64,000 nt of DNA from Nymphaea colorata (lineage: Eukaryota > Streptophyta > Magnoliopsida > Nymphaeales > Nymphaeaceae), in assembly GCF_008831285.2 (NCBI RefSeq), contig NC_045144.1:7601886-7665885 (forward strand), given 5' to 3'. This document shows positions 34,395-48,472 of this stretch, piece after piece; the stretch's first letter is position 1, and every line of letters starts with the position of its first letter. The translations under genes were made by a program, and so were the position numbers. The notes beneath the pieces were generated by a model. The model was not told the DNA's origin and made no database searches. It worked only from the letters and a program-made list of their open reading frames with translations.

Positions 34395-37300
34395 GCACCC
34401 TCTTTGAAGAGTTGCTTGGAGAATGTGGCACTAATTTGAAAATGTTAGATCTAAGATTAGAGGGGGAAATGTCTGATCTTAAATCCACGGTACTTAAATC
34501 TTGAGAATCTCAAATCCGAGGCTATCAAATGCCCCTTTGTGTGTGCGTGCACACACTAGTCAAAGAGAGCTAAAGTTATTCTGACCTAATGAAACCTAGT
34601 GTCATCCAATTTGAAACCCAATAAGCCAGTGCATTGAAATTTTGAAATATGTACTCGGGTTGAGTTCTAATGCAGATAAATGTACTTAGTTATCTCATCG
34701 CCAGCTATACTATGCTATTTGATTTGTTTACTAGGGAACCTAGATATGCGGATTATCATCAACATTTCTAGTGATCAATGTAATAAAAATAGATGGCAGT
34801 TCAGAAAATCTTCTGGAGATTCTTTTCTAAAGAAAACTGTTAAGGTTAATGTGAATATGATTCCATGATAGGATACTTTTGTACTTGAAATACATATGTT
34901 TGCAATCGCTCAATCTTCACTTAGTGTAACACATAATTTTCAAGATACCAAGATCAAGAATATTGAAAGAACGGCAGTTAATGTCATATTTGTTAGGTTG
35001 TGAATTTTATATGTATCAACATATGTTAAATGAAAATAATCTTATCGGTTTACATTAGCCGAAGATTTGACATCAACGAGGGATGGCATAAGTTATAGGC
35101 TGTATGCATATCTTCATTTATCGTCTCTTGAATGAGCTTGAAATTAATTCGCATCTCGTTATACCCTTTTTTTTCATTTATTACTGCGAAACACAATAGT
35201 TGGAATAGCTTATCTGGGTGAGCATGAGATGGAATTCCTTATCTGGGTGAGCATGAGAAATCCAGCACCTGGAAGGCCGAAACTCCAACCCAACCCTTTG
35301 TTCCTTGGTAAAGGGTCTCCTTTCAGTGCCTCAAGGTGTTACCCCCACTGTGCTTTGATTTATGCATATGTGGTCATCCCTCAAGGTGCTACCCCTACTG
35401 ACACTTGAAATGGAGATTTGCCGCTTACCAGCTTTTATCTCATGTTGTTGCACCAACCCCCTTGGAAACACCTTATCATTTTCTTAAATCCCAATAGGAT
35501 AAACTCTGAAACTAATATCTCGCCTCATGGAATCCAACCCAGCCAGTGACAGAACCAGACATTTCGTTGAGGGACACTCCCCATATAATTGAGGCACATA
35601 TAGATATACAAAAATTTGGGGTCAATCAACATGTAAATATGAAAACATTATTGTACTGTGTGGGCAATTGCACACACATGCCCACATGTGTCTTCACCCT
35701 TGTGCCCAACAAACAGTTGAAGCCAACTTCACTATGTCAAGCCCCTTGGGGCTCTTGTATTATTATGCTTGGAAGCTATATACATATGGAATAACAAGGG
35801 TAGCGGGGATGTTAATGGATTGGATGCAGACTGGATATCCAACTGAACTGCTTTAGATAAATCAGGTAATTAAAGAAAAAAAAAAAACATCTAACCTAGA
35901 AATTTAGTTCTAACTCATTCTTAAGAGATGACAACATGTTAGATTCTATCAGATATAAATACACACTCTCATAATAAGCATCAATGTGGGCGGTTAAATT
36001 TTCTTATGTCCAATATCCATATATTTAGAAGTCCGTCCATCCCCATTCAAATTAACGAATTTCAAAATTGATTTCTGCTTTGAATTTAAAAGTAGATGTC
36101 GGATTAAACTTGTGCATTTAAAAGTCAGATTAGGAGATGGCATATGTTTCTTTACAATTGCATTAAAGTATGAAGTACAAATATGTGATCATCTGTTAAA
36201 TTAATCACACACTACAAAGGATACATGCGAATTTGTTGACATTCCTAACCAAGGCAAGATATTATAAACCAAACAAATCTTAGTTATATATATATATATA
36301 TATCACTCTCTCTCTTCCTTTGTGTGTATATGTGTGAGCGCGTGCATGCGTGTGTGTTGATAGTGTTGAACTTTCTTTTTTTTTTTTTGGGTTCGCAGCA
36401 TCTCCTAATGCTCCTCCATGTTCTACTAAATGCCCAAGCCAGTGTAACCCACTTCTATAATGGCAGCTCCTGTTTCTTTAAATATTCTTATTGAATAAAG
36501 AAGAAAAGGAGAGAACAAACTTACCATATAAGCATATGCTTGCTATCACTTGCAAACAAGCACCAATTCTGCTTTCCACTTCTCCAAAAAGTTTATGACA
36601 ATCCCCAAAAACATCAAATGACATAATTTTACATGCTATAATTGTCAGCTTTGATATATACAATAATTTGCCTCAAAGTTTGGGAAGAAGACCAAACTCT
36701 ATAATAACACGTAGGCTCCTCAAAACCCTTATAAAAATCAAAATCACAATCTCTCCTAAAAGTAGCGCTCTTTTTTGTTCATAAATACTTCTGGGGAGGG
36801 GCAGAACTAACCTATCTAATGATATAGGCTTTTCAAAAGCCCTCAATGAAGCCCAAATGCTTTGAGTTCTTCACTTTTTTGGGATTTCACTTTGTCAAGT
36901 GCTTTTGCTTTTAAAGTAGAGCACTAAGGCAATGAATGTTCTATACATCTTGTCTTATCTCTACCTAATTTGTCATAGACAATGTAGGCTTTTGCCTTTT
37001 CCTTTTTTGGTACCAATTCCTTAGCTCCAAGGTGGTTGTAAAGATGTCGAGGCACACGGATCCAGCCACATTTAGTAGGAGCCTTTTTCCGATCCAATTA
37101 ATTTAATCAGGTTTGATTTGGTTTTATGCTGTCAGATCCAAATTCAGCTAAGTTTTTATCTTGGATTTGGTAGTCAATTCGATCCACCACTGCTTACATT
37201 TGTTCGAGAGAAGATTGAAAGGCAAGATCTCAAACAAATAGGTTGAGACTTGTTCTGATGCACATTTTTGTTTCGACCCATGGAGGGCTATGCTCTTTGT

Positions 37301-37668
37301 ATCGTAAAAGGGAGTTGACATTTATATGCAAATTGAAGCACATGAACATCTCACCGCCTGATACTGATACAGTTTTGTACCTTGGTGCGAGGGCAGGGGG
37401 GTTTTGGCTCTTGTTTAGGTGGTGGGATTAATCTTTCTGCTCACTCTAAATGCATCAAACTGCAACGAAATTTGAACTTATGACCAGTCCCTTACACGTC
37501 GTTGAGAAATGAAACACTGTAAGTGCTTTATGAATCTACCCTAATGATTGCTACCCTAATGATTGAGACAAATTCATGAACGCCTAGTTCTAGTGTTTGA
37601 TGAATGTATTACTATCTTTGGGATATATTTATGAAATGCTCACGAAATACTCTAACTACCGAACTACC

Positions 37669-37860
37669 CCTTAGCGGCCGTTTGACACTATTAACACATT
37701 GTTACCGTCTCATGAGTTTGACCCAAAAAATGAAGCAGATTCATGAAACACTTTTGTTACAATGTTATATGTATGTACCTCATTTTTTAAAACAACTTCA
37801 TGGGATAATAACACAGTGTCACTATTATCAAACTGGCTCTCAAGAAGCAGTTTTACTAAG
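37669..37860. mobile_element. MITE-like remnant, 'ggccgtttgaca' family
   Basis: Starts 'gcggccgtttgacact' and carries 'tcatgaaacactttt' and 'acagtgtcactattatcaaact' further on, related to the copy at 34253. The ends are degenerate and the limits approximate. Confidence 0.4.
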
Positions 37861-39824
37861 TCCAAATGACTCTATGATGCAAATTCTTGGGTTCTTTAAA
37901 ATTATTTCAGAAAGGCAACATTAGGAATTTAAGTGGCTGAAAAAACATCTTCTCCTTTTTCATCGGCATCTTTAGTATTTTAATAATTTTCTTTTTTTTA
38001 ATCGCTTTGTATATATATATATTTTATTTGTTTGTTAAAGAATTAATTTCTTAGATATTTTCAGCTGTCAGCATCTCTAATCCGATAAACAAATTCAGGT
38101 TTGGGATTTTCCCATGCAGTTTAGGTGGAAGGCCATGAGCCCAGCAATTTTTGGTTGAGGAATACTATTTAAAAAACCTTTAATGAATAAACAAATATTT
38201 GAAGGCACTTATTTGGAAACAAACAATAAATATAGAGCCCAATATGACTCCGTCGCCGCTTTCAATGAAAGGCTACTTTGAAAACTAAGATGTAAAAAAA
38301 AAAAAGAAAAAGAAAAATCTTTCCTGTATTGGAGACAACAGATCAAAAATTAATATTTTAAAACAACTGATATTTTTAAAGCACATGAGCACCATTGCTG
38401 ATGACTCCGTTCATACAACCATGTTCTCTAGAATACATGGCCTGTTTTGAACGTGACGACCTTTGATGAAATTATGAACCAAAAAAGGTCCATACAACCT
38501 TATATATTAATCCATATATTTCCTTAATTACTATATATTTGGCAAACCCATTTATTTATTGATGTTACTATTTTGTGGAATTAGATGAAGTTTCAAATTA
38601 TATAACACAATCGAAAGATTTTATGAGAGTTGAGACATAATTTTCGGCTACCAAACATGTTGCCCAATGAGAAAGGAAGTCAAGTCGAGCTGGTTGGTGA
38701 CCCCACAGGCAGACTGGCGCTCATTTTTCTCAACTGGATCGGATAAAATTGGTAACTAACTCCAACCACATTTTTCTTCTTCATGGGATTTGATGAGTCA
38801 ACATTCGCGGTTGGATTCTAAACCCAATGAAAAATAGATCCAGATCCAAAACAGAACCAGGCACATGGATCTTGGATCTCGGTTCCATTCTGCTGTCAGA
38901 TACATAAACAGGTCTCAATGATCTAAATTCCTTCCGGTTCCTGGGGAACGAGGTCCAAACCCGAGATCCAAGATCGGAAGGAAAGCTTCGGATGGCAGTG
39001 GGGCCCGCCAGGAAGCTTGGCATTGGGTGCACGCCACCGTCAGCGGTCTTCCCTGTCCGCCTGAGAAGTGGGAACTGAGAACGACGGTCGATGTCTTCGA
39101 CAGCGTGGCGAGGAAGACTTCCCAGAAGTCGTCCACGCTTCCCGGATTGGCAACCACAAAGGCAGTCGGTCCTTACGGAAAAACCCAGCAGTCGCATCAC
39201 TTATTCGAAACACCTTAAGATGTTTTACAAATTACGTATCACTACCTACTCATCATTCAATGCACCGTTTCTGTGTTGACACGGCGACACACTTGGATAC
39301 CACAGTTTAGTTTTTTACATAATTTTTTGTAGAATTGTGCATATTCTTTTGTGAAAATTTACATATTTTTTGAAGTATTTTTCGTTTTAGTTTGCAAAAT
39401 TTTGCATAATTTTTTATGAAATTTTACACACACACATACATATTATAGGTGGTTGTGTTATTTGATGCATTTGCCTTCATACCAACTACTTTTGTATATT
39501 AGTTATAATTTAGAGCTGGTTTTGCTTGTATAAACAACTAGTATCTATGCTACAAAAAACCAAAAACAAGCCGTTTATCAACTATTAGTTCAAACCGTTG
39601 TGCCAAACCCTTCTAGTCAACTATTTTTGCATTTATACCAAACTATGAAGAACTCTCAAAACTTTTTATTTGCTTTTAGTCACGCAGTCATCCAACTGCA
39701 TATTGGTTTGCTTCGCCTTATTCTTTTATCTTTAAATAAAAAAACATAAATTATTTTAAATTGATTTGAAAAATAAAAATGACATATATAAACTTGCATC
39801 AGCCTTGTATTGTATCGGTAGAAA

Positions 39825-39893
39825 GCCGATACATTAATGTATTGGCAGATGAAATCCGATACATTAATGTATTGGCAGATGAAATCCGATACG
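39825..39893. repeat. 30-bp tandem repeat with palindromic core upstream of the ZIP gene
   Basis: Two exact 30-bp units, at 39825-39854 and 39855-39884, start 'ccgatacattaatgtattgg'. A partial third unit begins 'ccgatac' at 39885. Each full unit holds the perfect palindrome TACATTAATGTA. The array ends about 295 bases before the ZIP start codon, so it may sit in the promoter. Confidence 0.9.
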
Positions 39894-40156
39894 GCTCGAC
39901 ATTAATAACACTGCCGTCATGCAGAAAAGATCGGCGAATAACTCGCCAGGACCGTAGATGACAAGATCGCCCAAGCTCGCCTCGCCAACGGTCGTACGTC
40001 ACGTCTTCTTCTCCCTTCCCTTTCCGTTCTCTCTTCCTTCGCCGTCTCTTCTTCTCCTTCGCCGTCTCTGTTTTGCAGTACAATCTCTCTCACCCAACAA
40101 CCATTCGTAGTACAATACCTCTCTCCCTTAAAGTCCCCAACTCGAGGGCTACCAAG

Positions 40157-40282
40157 ATGCATTCAGCTGCATCTTCAAGTCGTTCTCATGAGCCCCTTCC
40201 GCTTCTTCGTCTTCGTCTTTGCCGTCGCCGGCGTCCTACTCTCCGCCGAGGTCGCTTCCGGCCATGGAGGATCGCACGATGA
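40157..40282 (+). promoter_or_regulatory. Overlapping upstream ORF before the ZIP start
   Basis: An ATG at 40157 lies 31 bases before the ZIP ATG (40188), out of frame with it, and its 41-codon frame runs past that start to 40282. If the transcript includes 40157, ribosomes would have to scan past it, which usually lowers translation of the main frame. The transcript start is not known. Confidence 0.5.
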
Positions 40283-43200
40283 TGACACCGGAGGGGGTGA
40301 AGGAGAGCCTGCCCCGGACCTGAGGTCTAAGGGGTTGATCGTGGTCAAGGTCCTGTGCCTCATCATCGTCTTTGCGGCGACGTTCCTCGGGGGCATCTCC
40401 CCTTATTTCTGCAAGTGGGACGAGGGCTTCCTCCTGGTGGGGACGCAGTTCGCCGGCGGCGTGTTCCTCGGCACGGCGATGATACACTTCCTGTCCGACT
40501 CCAACGAGACGTTTGAGGACCTCACCAGCAAAAGCTACCCCTTCGCCTTCATGCTTGCCTGCGCCGGCTACCTCCTTACTATGCTCGCCGACTGCGTGAT
40601 CCTCTCTGTTTACGAGAAGCGGGCCACCGGCTGCGGTGGAGACGTCGAGAAGGAGAGCAAAGGTAAGGGGTTTCTTTTGCTTCCATTTTTCTGGTGAACC
40701 AGAATAATCATTTCATGGTCGATGTCATCATGTCATCATTGCTATTACTTCTACTGCTTCTGCCCCTAATCGCCATCATGATCGTCACTTTCATTTGTTT
40801 TGATGAAGTCAGATTGTATTCCAACTTGTCTGAGGAGTTTAAATTTTGTTTCTTTTTTGTTGACTGATCTCTTTTTTTACAATAAGTACGATCTTGCATA
40901 CTTTTCTTTGAAATTAATAACTTTCCGGTTCATCGTCTGCCCTGTTTGTTTCTTCTTTTCTAGCGGAAGTTATCAATAAAAGAGTTTCATTGATTTCTTT
41001 TTCTCTTTCAAAGCGCAATTCTAGATCTTCCCTCTGCTGAAAGAAATAGAGAGCGTTCCTTTTTCCTCTTCCTTCTTTTTTCCTGAAAATAATGCATTGA
41101 TTACTACGTGCCAAGATTAGGCTAATCATTCAATTTTTTAATGAAAAGTCCTGCTTGGCTGTTGTATAATCTATAATATAAAATTATTTTGAAATAGATA
41201 ATAATACTGTTACTTTCTTTTCCGTAAATTGCATAGTAGTTGCTTCCTTTAACATTGGCAATTGTTCTCTGTCTTCAGGTTTTCTTTGAATAAATAAAAT
41301 ATTCAAATGTTTCTATTTCTGAACGTGACTATGAATTTGCTATTTGTTTTGGTTGACGAAGTCATTTTCCCCCTTCAAAATTTACCAATATGAGGTTAGA
41401 GAGGATTGTTGTAAAAAGAAAAATGAAAAGGATAAAAAAAAAATGTGAGAGAGTAAAAAGGGGGTTTTTGACCCATCTTCATGTTGGGATTAATGTTGCC
41501 AAAAGTAAAGCTTGATGACACGCTAGCTGCTCAAAATTTCTAATTTTGTAGTGGCAACGAAAATGGCGTCCTGAAATTGAACAGTTCCCCAATGAATGAA
41601 TGAATTGGTTTCACACTGCTCTATTGTGATCCTCTGTTTCTCATGGAGGACCTTAAAAGGTTGCATTTTTTGTGCAAGAAGAATGTTACCATTCTCTCAT
41701 ACTGCTTCTTTTGTCATGATTGAAAAAAGAATTGTTGTTTACTGTTCGTTATGGGGTGCAAAAGTGGCATTGTCCTTTTGCATCAAAGAATTTTGTTACA
41801 ATTTACATGAAAACCTGGCATCATGTGACCAGAGTTTGGAACTAAAACTGACTGAAGAGTCATTCTTGTAGGGGCTGCTGCAGAACTGAAAGATGGGCGT
41901 GGGCAAGAACAATCAACGATCCAGGTTCTTCTTGCACTTCTCTGGTTGCAAGTTTCTTTTGTTTGCCTGTTCTTTCACAAATTCCAACTGCATTAGAAGG
42001 ATATTTTCTTCTAACTGCAGCTGACAAAAAACATAGGGAGAGACCACCAGTCGCCCATCCGTAGCAGGCAGTGAACCCATCGCATTTGTGCCTTTGATGT
42101 TCCTTGTTTGGTATTTATTTTGGTTGCATTTTATTTACTGTGCATTGGCATGGAAACCTGCAGTCTGGTATACATTTTGATTGCATTTCATATACTGTGC
42201 AATGACATGGAAAAACCAACAGCAGAGCGTAAGTAGCTGACCTGCGTTGTTCTAGTGATTAGGACTTGATTGGTTTGCTGATTTTGGACTTAATTTATGA
42301 TGCATTCGTGAGAACCTTTTTATTTGATAAGCTTGTGTGCTTCAACATTAGTGTCAGCATTCAGGTTGTGCATACTCTTATTACTCTTTTATTACATGCA
42401 CAGATGAATAACAGTATGGGAGGGCAATTTTTAAGATCAACGGCGGCCTTAACCAGTGCTACTTCCCTGGGCGATAGCATCATATTGATTGTTGCCCTTT
42501 GTTTTCATTCAGTATTTGAAGGAATTGCAATTGGGGTTGCAGGCAAGTACTTGGTTTTGTAATTTTTTCCCTTCCGAATTATAACAACACAAGCAGTGGT
42601 TATATGCACAAATGCAACACACACGACAGACGCATTTGACATACTTTGTTTACATATGGTTGCAAATAGATTAGAAACCAATCAACTAAGTATATTTGAG
42701 GGCAATGTGACGTAGTACAGCCAAAAACGCCAGTCCTTGTATCACATGTGGCCGGTTTATCGATTTTGTTAGCCCGATTGAGCTATCAAAGTCGATAGGT
42801 ACACCATGGATACGACTAAATTTATGAAACTTGCTGAACAAAATGAAGAAGTGATGAAAAAGCAAAGTATACAACTACAAAATGGATGATCAGTGAAGAT
42901 GTGCTATCTGAATGGTGAGATGATAATTTGCTGCTCGTCTCCATCCATGATAGAGCAGGAGATAAGGATGTAAGAAGTTAGGATATACTTTTTGGATGTG
43001 TTTGTACTGAACCGATTTTGCCATGAATCTTGGTTATCCAATTCCGAAGGATAGGAGAACTGCTTGTGGAACTAATTAGCTTATGTGCAGCTTCAAGTAG
43101 CTTACAACACCTTGTTTGTCCTTTTGCTGATTTTGTCTACTTCGAATTTGTTTCTCACATCCTCCATCCTTCTTTCAAACTAGTTTCTGTTACTTTGTTT

Positions 43201-43620
43201 CCTTACTGTATTTTGCCGGTTCCAGAAAACAAAGCTGGTGCTTGGAAAGCACTATGGACAATCTCCTTGCACAAGGTGTTTGCTGCTATTGCGATGGGTA
43301 TAGCATTGCTGCGCATGATTCCAGATCGCCCCTTCTTGTCTTGTGCTGCTTATGCCTTTGCTTTCGCCATCTCCAGTCCAATAGGGGTCGCCATTGGAAT
43401 TATAATAGATGCTACAACACAAGGCCCAGTCGCAGACTGGATATATGCCATCTCCATGGGTTTGGCTTGTGGGGTATTTGTATATGTATCGATAAACCAT
43501 CTGCTTGCTAAGGGGTTTGTACCACAGAGGCCGACTCCACTCAATTCTCCATTCAACAAATTCCTGGCCGTACTCCTGGGGGTTGGTGTTATTGCTGTTG
43601 TAATGATCTGGGACACATGA
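40188..43620 (+). CDS. ZIP2: ZIP-family zinc/metal transporter, ZIP2-like (4 exons)
   Basis: ZIP proteins carry zinc and other divalent metals into the cytosol through eight membrane helices. Exons are 40188-40662, 41872-41924, 42404-42542 and 43226-43620, giving 353 residues, the length I recall for Arabidopsis ZIP2. Residues 1-25 are a signal-like hydrophobic segment ending before HGGSH. Helices 1-3 cover about 50-70, 80-100 and 120-140. The helix 4 motif [10 protein letters not shown] (His211, Glu215) and helix 5 [10 protein letters not shown] (His238) supply the metal-site residues. The C terminus is short (VVMIWDT), as in ZIP2. The loop between helices 3 and 4 is short and has no His cluster. 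Intron 3 begins GCAAGT and ends CCAG, so it is GC-AG; this is the only join that keeps frame and yields VAENKAGAW. A possible extra segment lies at 42021-42062. ZIP2 versus ZIP11 orthology is not settled. Confidence 0.92.
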
Positions 43621-44569
43621 TTGCAGAGCTGCAGTTCACGATAGATTCAACTGACCCCTGGCATGCCACATAAGGTACCGAACAAGCAACGGCCAGGAGC
43701 TTCATATAGTTCTTTCGAGTGTAGTTTTGCCTTTATAAGTGCATACATCCAAGTAAATTTGGTAATTTTAGATTAAGGTTTTGCAGTCGTGGAAATGCTG
43801 ACAGATCGAGGTGACTGTTATAGTTCGTAGCTGGGATTAGCAGAGGTCGTTTTTGAAGAACATGTTATAAAAAGTGTGTTGTGCCTAACCATGTAACTCT
43901 CTTCTCAAAATAATAGATTTGATGTTCACCGTATTCCAACAAGAAAACAGAGTCATGAAAGCTCCCTTCTTTGCGTGGCAGAAACTACCTAAAAATTCAA
44001 AAGGGCTTCCAAACTTTTGCTCCTTTCAACGCTCATAAATCGAATCATGCTTTCTGAATACGCCAAAATTATAATTCCATTTAAGTGGAAGCCTCCCCAA
44101 ATCAAGCCGTATCCCATATCCATGCATCTGCCCAAAGTTTCTAACCGATGCGGCTGATAAGGAAAGTCACATTAATCCAGATACCCAAGAGTAACAATGG
44201 TATGAAGATCTTTCATCCAAATGAATTTAGCAGTGGGCACTGAAAGTATATGTCAATTGAAGTGAGACAAAATGCTCGAGTTACCTTTTGACAAAGTATG
44301 CAGAAGCACATTAATTTCTTTGTATCTGCATCTAGAATCGGGCGAAAACTTCAAATGTCAACATTAAACAACCTAACTACATGTGTTTATCAAGATGTGC
44401 TACTGTCGTATCAAATTTCAGCAGCGCTATGGTTACTCTCAATCAAAACTAAGTACACCTGTCCACAAAGTGCGGCAGCAAATTTAGTACATAGTAAAGC
44501 GCATCTGCAGGAATACAAAGACGTGCTCCATAATATTTGCACGAACTAGAAACTGACTTGGCCATGGTT
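43621..44569. other. Convergent intergenic region
   Basis: The ZIP gene (+) and the Tim17-like gene (-) end tail to tail, with stops at 43620 and 44570. Both 3' UTRs and poly(A) sites must lie in these 949 bases. Nothing else is seen. Confidence 0.7.
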
Positions 44570-46390
44570 CTACAATTCGACATCAATAAATCTGTCAATA
44601 CAGATGGCAACAATGAAAGGTCCTGCCAAATCTCCAACTGCACAACCTGAAATAAAAACAGCAACAAGCTATATGACGCTAGATGCATATATTAAACAAG
44701 AAATGTTTGAAAGAAATATTTCCCTGAAAAGGCATCATAAGTTTTAGAAAACAATACATGATAAAAATTTTTGGCTCATAGCTCCCTAACTTAGGAAGGG
44801 AAGGCCTATAAATGTCAAGAAGTTAAAAAAGACGTGGGTTTGAACACCACAAACACATGCCGGCACAACAATGTCCAAGTTTGATGCACTGTCCAATGGA
44901 CAAAGAAGATCAAAAAGCTTCTACCAACTGAAAGCATATGCAAATTTGCGTCAATGATTTGGTTACAGGCAGTCCCTTAGCTTACAAAAGAAAAGAGAAA
45001 TTCATGCCTGCATGTAGTAAAGATTCGGCTCTTCAAAAGAACCTCAACTTTCCTTTGGGTGAGACACCAGAGGTTCATAATATTTCCACCAGGGGATACA
45101 TATATGGCTTAAAACGAAATGAATACCCATGTCACACTCAAACTATATCATATGGAAGTGTGGATGCACACAGTATTCTATGCTACATTATTTGTCAGGC
45201 GTTAGGAGTTAGGGACACACTTGTATGCAGCATACGCGTGTGTGCATGTGTTGGGCTATGTCATATGAGTGTGGATATAAATTGCAGGTGCAGATGCAGA
45301 TGCAAGCTTGTGTGCAGAATTTTCAAGAAGAATTTAGTTTTGCCAAATCAGGTGCATATGTGTGTGTGTGCAAAATAAGCTTATATATACATATATGAAA
45401 GATACATATATTCAATTGAGGGACAGTGCACTGCACCTGCATTGAATGTTAGTTGGTCACAGCAGCCGATCTGGGGTGTCATGTGGGAAATAGGCATTAA
45501 GTCGTTAACTACTTAAAGATGAATGAGAGGCGGCTGTGGATAAAAAACTTAATTATTACTTTCTTTTTAAGAAAAAAAAAAGCTTGTATACATTTCACAA
45601 GCTATTTCTATTGCTATCTAAGGTTTTAACAGAAAATGGAAAAAATGCCCCCCATGATGCAAACTTGGGATTAGCAGGACTTCTGTTAACAACTTCTAAG
45701 CGCCTCATCACTTTGGACTCAGAAGCACCCATAATTGCCATCCTCCTTTTTAAAGTATTGTTTAGCTGTCGGATGATTAAAAAAGACAATTTAAGAAGCC
45801 CTTAAAAGAGTTGTACAGACAACGTCTTACAGACAGGCTATATGGTAAGCAAGACCAAAATCAATCAAAGAAGAAAAGTCCAACAAAATCTCAAGCTAAT
45901 AACCAGCTTTTAGGCCAAGGTGAGATTCCCCACATTAGAAGGGAGAAAGAATGAGAATCCAACAAGAATGTCAAGTTCTTTCTGATGCAAGAAAAGATTG
46001 ACATGTGACAAACTGTGATCTTTTGGTAGATTTGAAAGAGGTTCCTAACTTGAGGATGACCATATCTGCTTACTAAAAGCACAAAGTAAATACAGGGTCA
46101 AAGCTCTACCTACTTGTTAGCTAATCATAACATCATAAATATGGCAGATTATCAAATTAGCAAGGCAAATCTTATAGAACGAGAAACAACAAACTATCTG
46201 GCATATTTTTATGGCTTCTTTCATGATTGTAACTAAAGAAACAAATCACTAAATGGGTCATACTTGGCAGAGATGTAGGCACTACTAAATCTTAGCTTAT
46301 ACAAAAACAGGCGTAAGACCTTAAACCTATTTCAATAGTCATAATATTTTCTTAAGCTGCTATTGTATCTTCTGTTTATATGGACGGCCA

Positions 46391-46452
<62 letters not shown>

Positions 46453-48074
46453 CACATACTGCAGAGATGAACGCAGAAACACATACGAGCAGCAGAAGAA
46501 AAATGGAAAAATCATTTTAAGAAAAAACAACATTTGATATTGATTAATGATAGTGTACATATTATACAATTAGTAGACACTTCTGGTGAGATAGTTGTTC
46601 TATTTAAGTAGACAAGATCTGTAAGTGCCTCAAAATTCACGAAGTATCTATAATCTATTCACAAATTCATGCTTATCTCATGTCCATAGCAGGCTAGCTT
46701 CATATATTTTGTGAAAAGCCTTAAGATGTTAAAAATGACTTTTATACCATCATAAACATAAGGTCAATTGGAAAGGTGTAACTCGTGGCCATCATCTGTC
46801 CTTAGTTAGTAGAAAAATAGACTGAACTACAGAAATATAGCATGAAAATTGAAAACAATATCCAGTTCAAAGTCTTGAATAGTTCTAAATCATCATAACT
46901 AAAAGATCACACATGAAATCTTACAAAATTTATAACAATTTTTATGAAAACAATCTTGGTGTACCCAAGAACCTAGTCCTTGCCAAGAGAAATTGCATAT
47001 CCAAGTAAAGTGTCTGGGGATTACCTTTCCAGTATTACCTATAACTATTAAGACATTTTTCTGGAAAGTCAAAAAGGGGCAAGCCTGTTCCACAGGTAAT
47101 CAATATGCTTATAAATATTGGAACGAAAATGCTTACCAATCCATTGTCCTGCTGAAGGGGAAAATATGGTGGCACCCAATCCTGCTCCAATGGACGCAAA
47201 CACTAATGATGAACTACACCTTACAGTTGTGGCAACAATCTTTTTCCCAAGAAACTGGACTTGGTTTGATCTAACAACAGCATCGGTATTCTTAGCCACC
47301 ACAGAGATGCATCGGTATATATCTATTCCAACTTGCACCAACCATGATGCAGCAACTGCAAGAAAATGTCCTGAAAGAAAAGAATGAGAATAAAACAAGC
47401 ATTAGAAGGCGTACCACAAGTACATAAAATGGAATTAAATGAAAGGCTGACCTCTAAATGTTGATTTAGTGACACTATGGAAGAAGACCAGAGTTGGCAT
47501 GCCTCTTCCAGCCTTGCGTTTGGCTGACTTTGGTAGATCTGTAGCATCCAAAAGTTTGGTAATTTCATTACACAAGAGCATCAGTTTGAATCCAATAGAT
47601 AGAAAGGATGCAGATGTTGCTGCCGATTTGATAGGATTATACTTGCATAATATGACAAAGGAACAGCAAATCCACTATAATAAAAACTGAATTGCATCTA
47701 ACTAAAAGGAAAATTATGAATCATGTCCACTACATGGTTCTTCCAACCTCAAGAAATGGGACTCAACTTGATACTCCTGATTTTAGTGCTCAAAAGCACT
47801 AGGTGGATCCAGTCAGTGACCCTCCAAAAAGGCCTAGGCAATGCATAGGCAGGCATCAGGAATGCCAAGGTGGGCCAAAAACAGAATATGAAAGGGAAAG
47901 GATGAAGAGGAAAAAGAGGAACAAACAGGAGAAAGAACTACAGAACATTCTTTCTGACTTGGGCACCAAAGTGGCTCAACCTAATAAAAAAGATGCACAC
48001 CCAGGGCCTAGGTGCACTTTTCACTACTGAGCTCATGATACAGCAAGATAGTGACCAATTTAGTTTTACATAAG

Positions 48075-48107
<33 letters not shown>

Positions 48108-48229
48108 TTTCAATAACTACTGTTACTAATATATTAGTTGTGAAGTGTGTGTGTATATATATATATACATATGAATATTAGAATTTCAATAACTACTGTT
48201 TCTAATATATTAGTTGTGAAGGGTGTGTG

Positions 48230-48267
<38 letters not shown>

Positions 48268-48433
48268 TACACACACACACACACACATATGCACAACCTA
48301 TGCATATATTCTATAATTAGATCATCAATAATATCTCTATTTCTGTCACTTTTTATATATAATAATATAGAAGCTTTGTGAAATATGCGTGCGCATCGTA
48401 TGTGGTACATAAAGTTGCATATAGTTCACAGAA

Positions 48434-48472
<39 letters not shown>

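Larger units (their letters stand above)
33901..39780. other. Intergenic, old repeats, no gene seen
   Basis: Contents by position: 34253-34394 and 37669-37860 share 'gccgtttgaca...' openings and 'caaac(a/t)' closings (see separate entries). 35210-35260 repeats 'cttatctgggtgagcatgaga' twice, and 35330-35405 repeats 'ctcaaggtg(t/c)taccc' twice. An (AT)n-(CT)n run sits at 36285-36316. A GC-richer block at 38900-39200 has open frames on both strands but no recognisable protein. Nothing here supports a gene. Confidence 0.4.

Noticed and set aside
38781-39310. Overlapping GC-richer ORFs on both strands
   Set aside because: Several frames are open at once because of base composition; MVANPGSVDDFWEVFLATL is suggestive, but nothing supports a gene.
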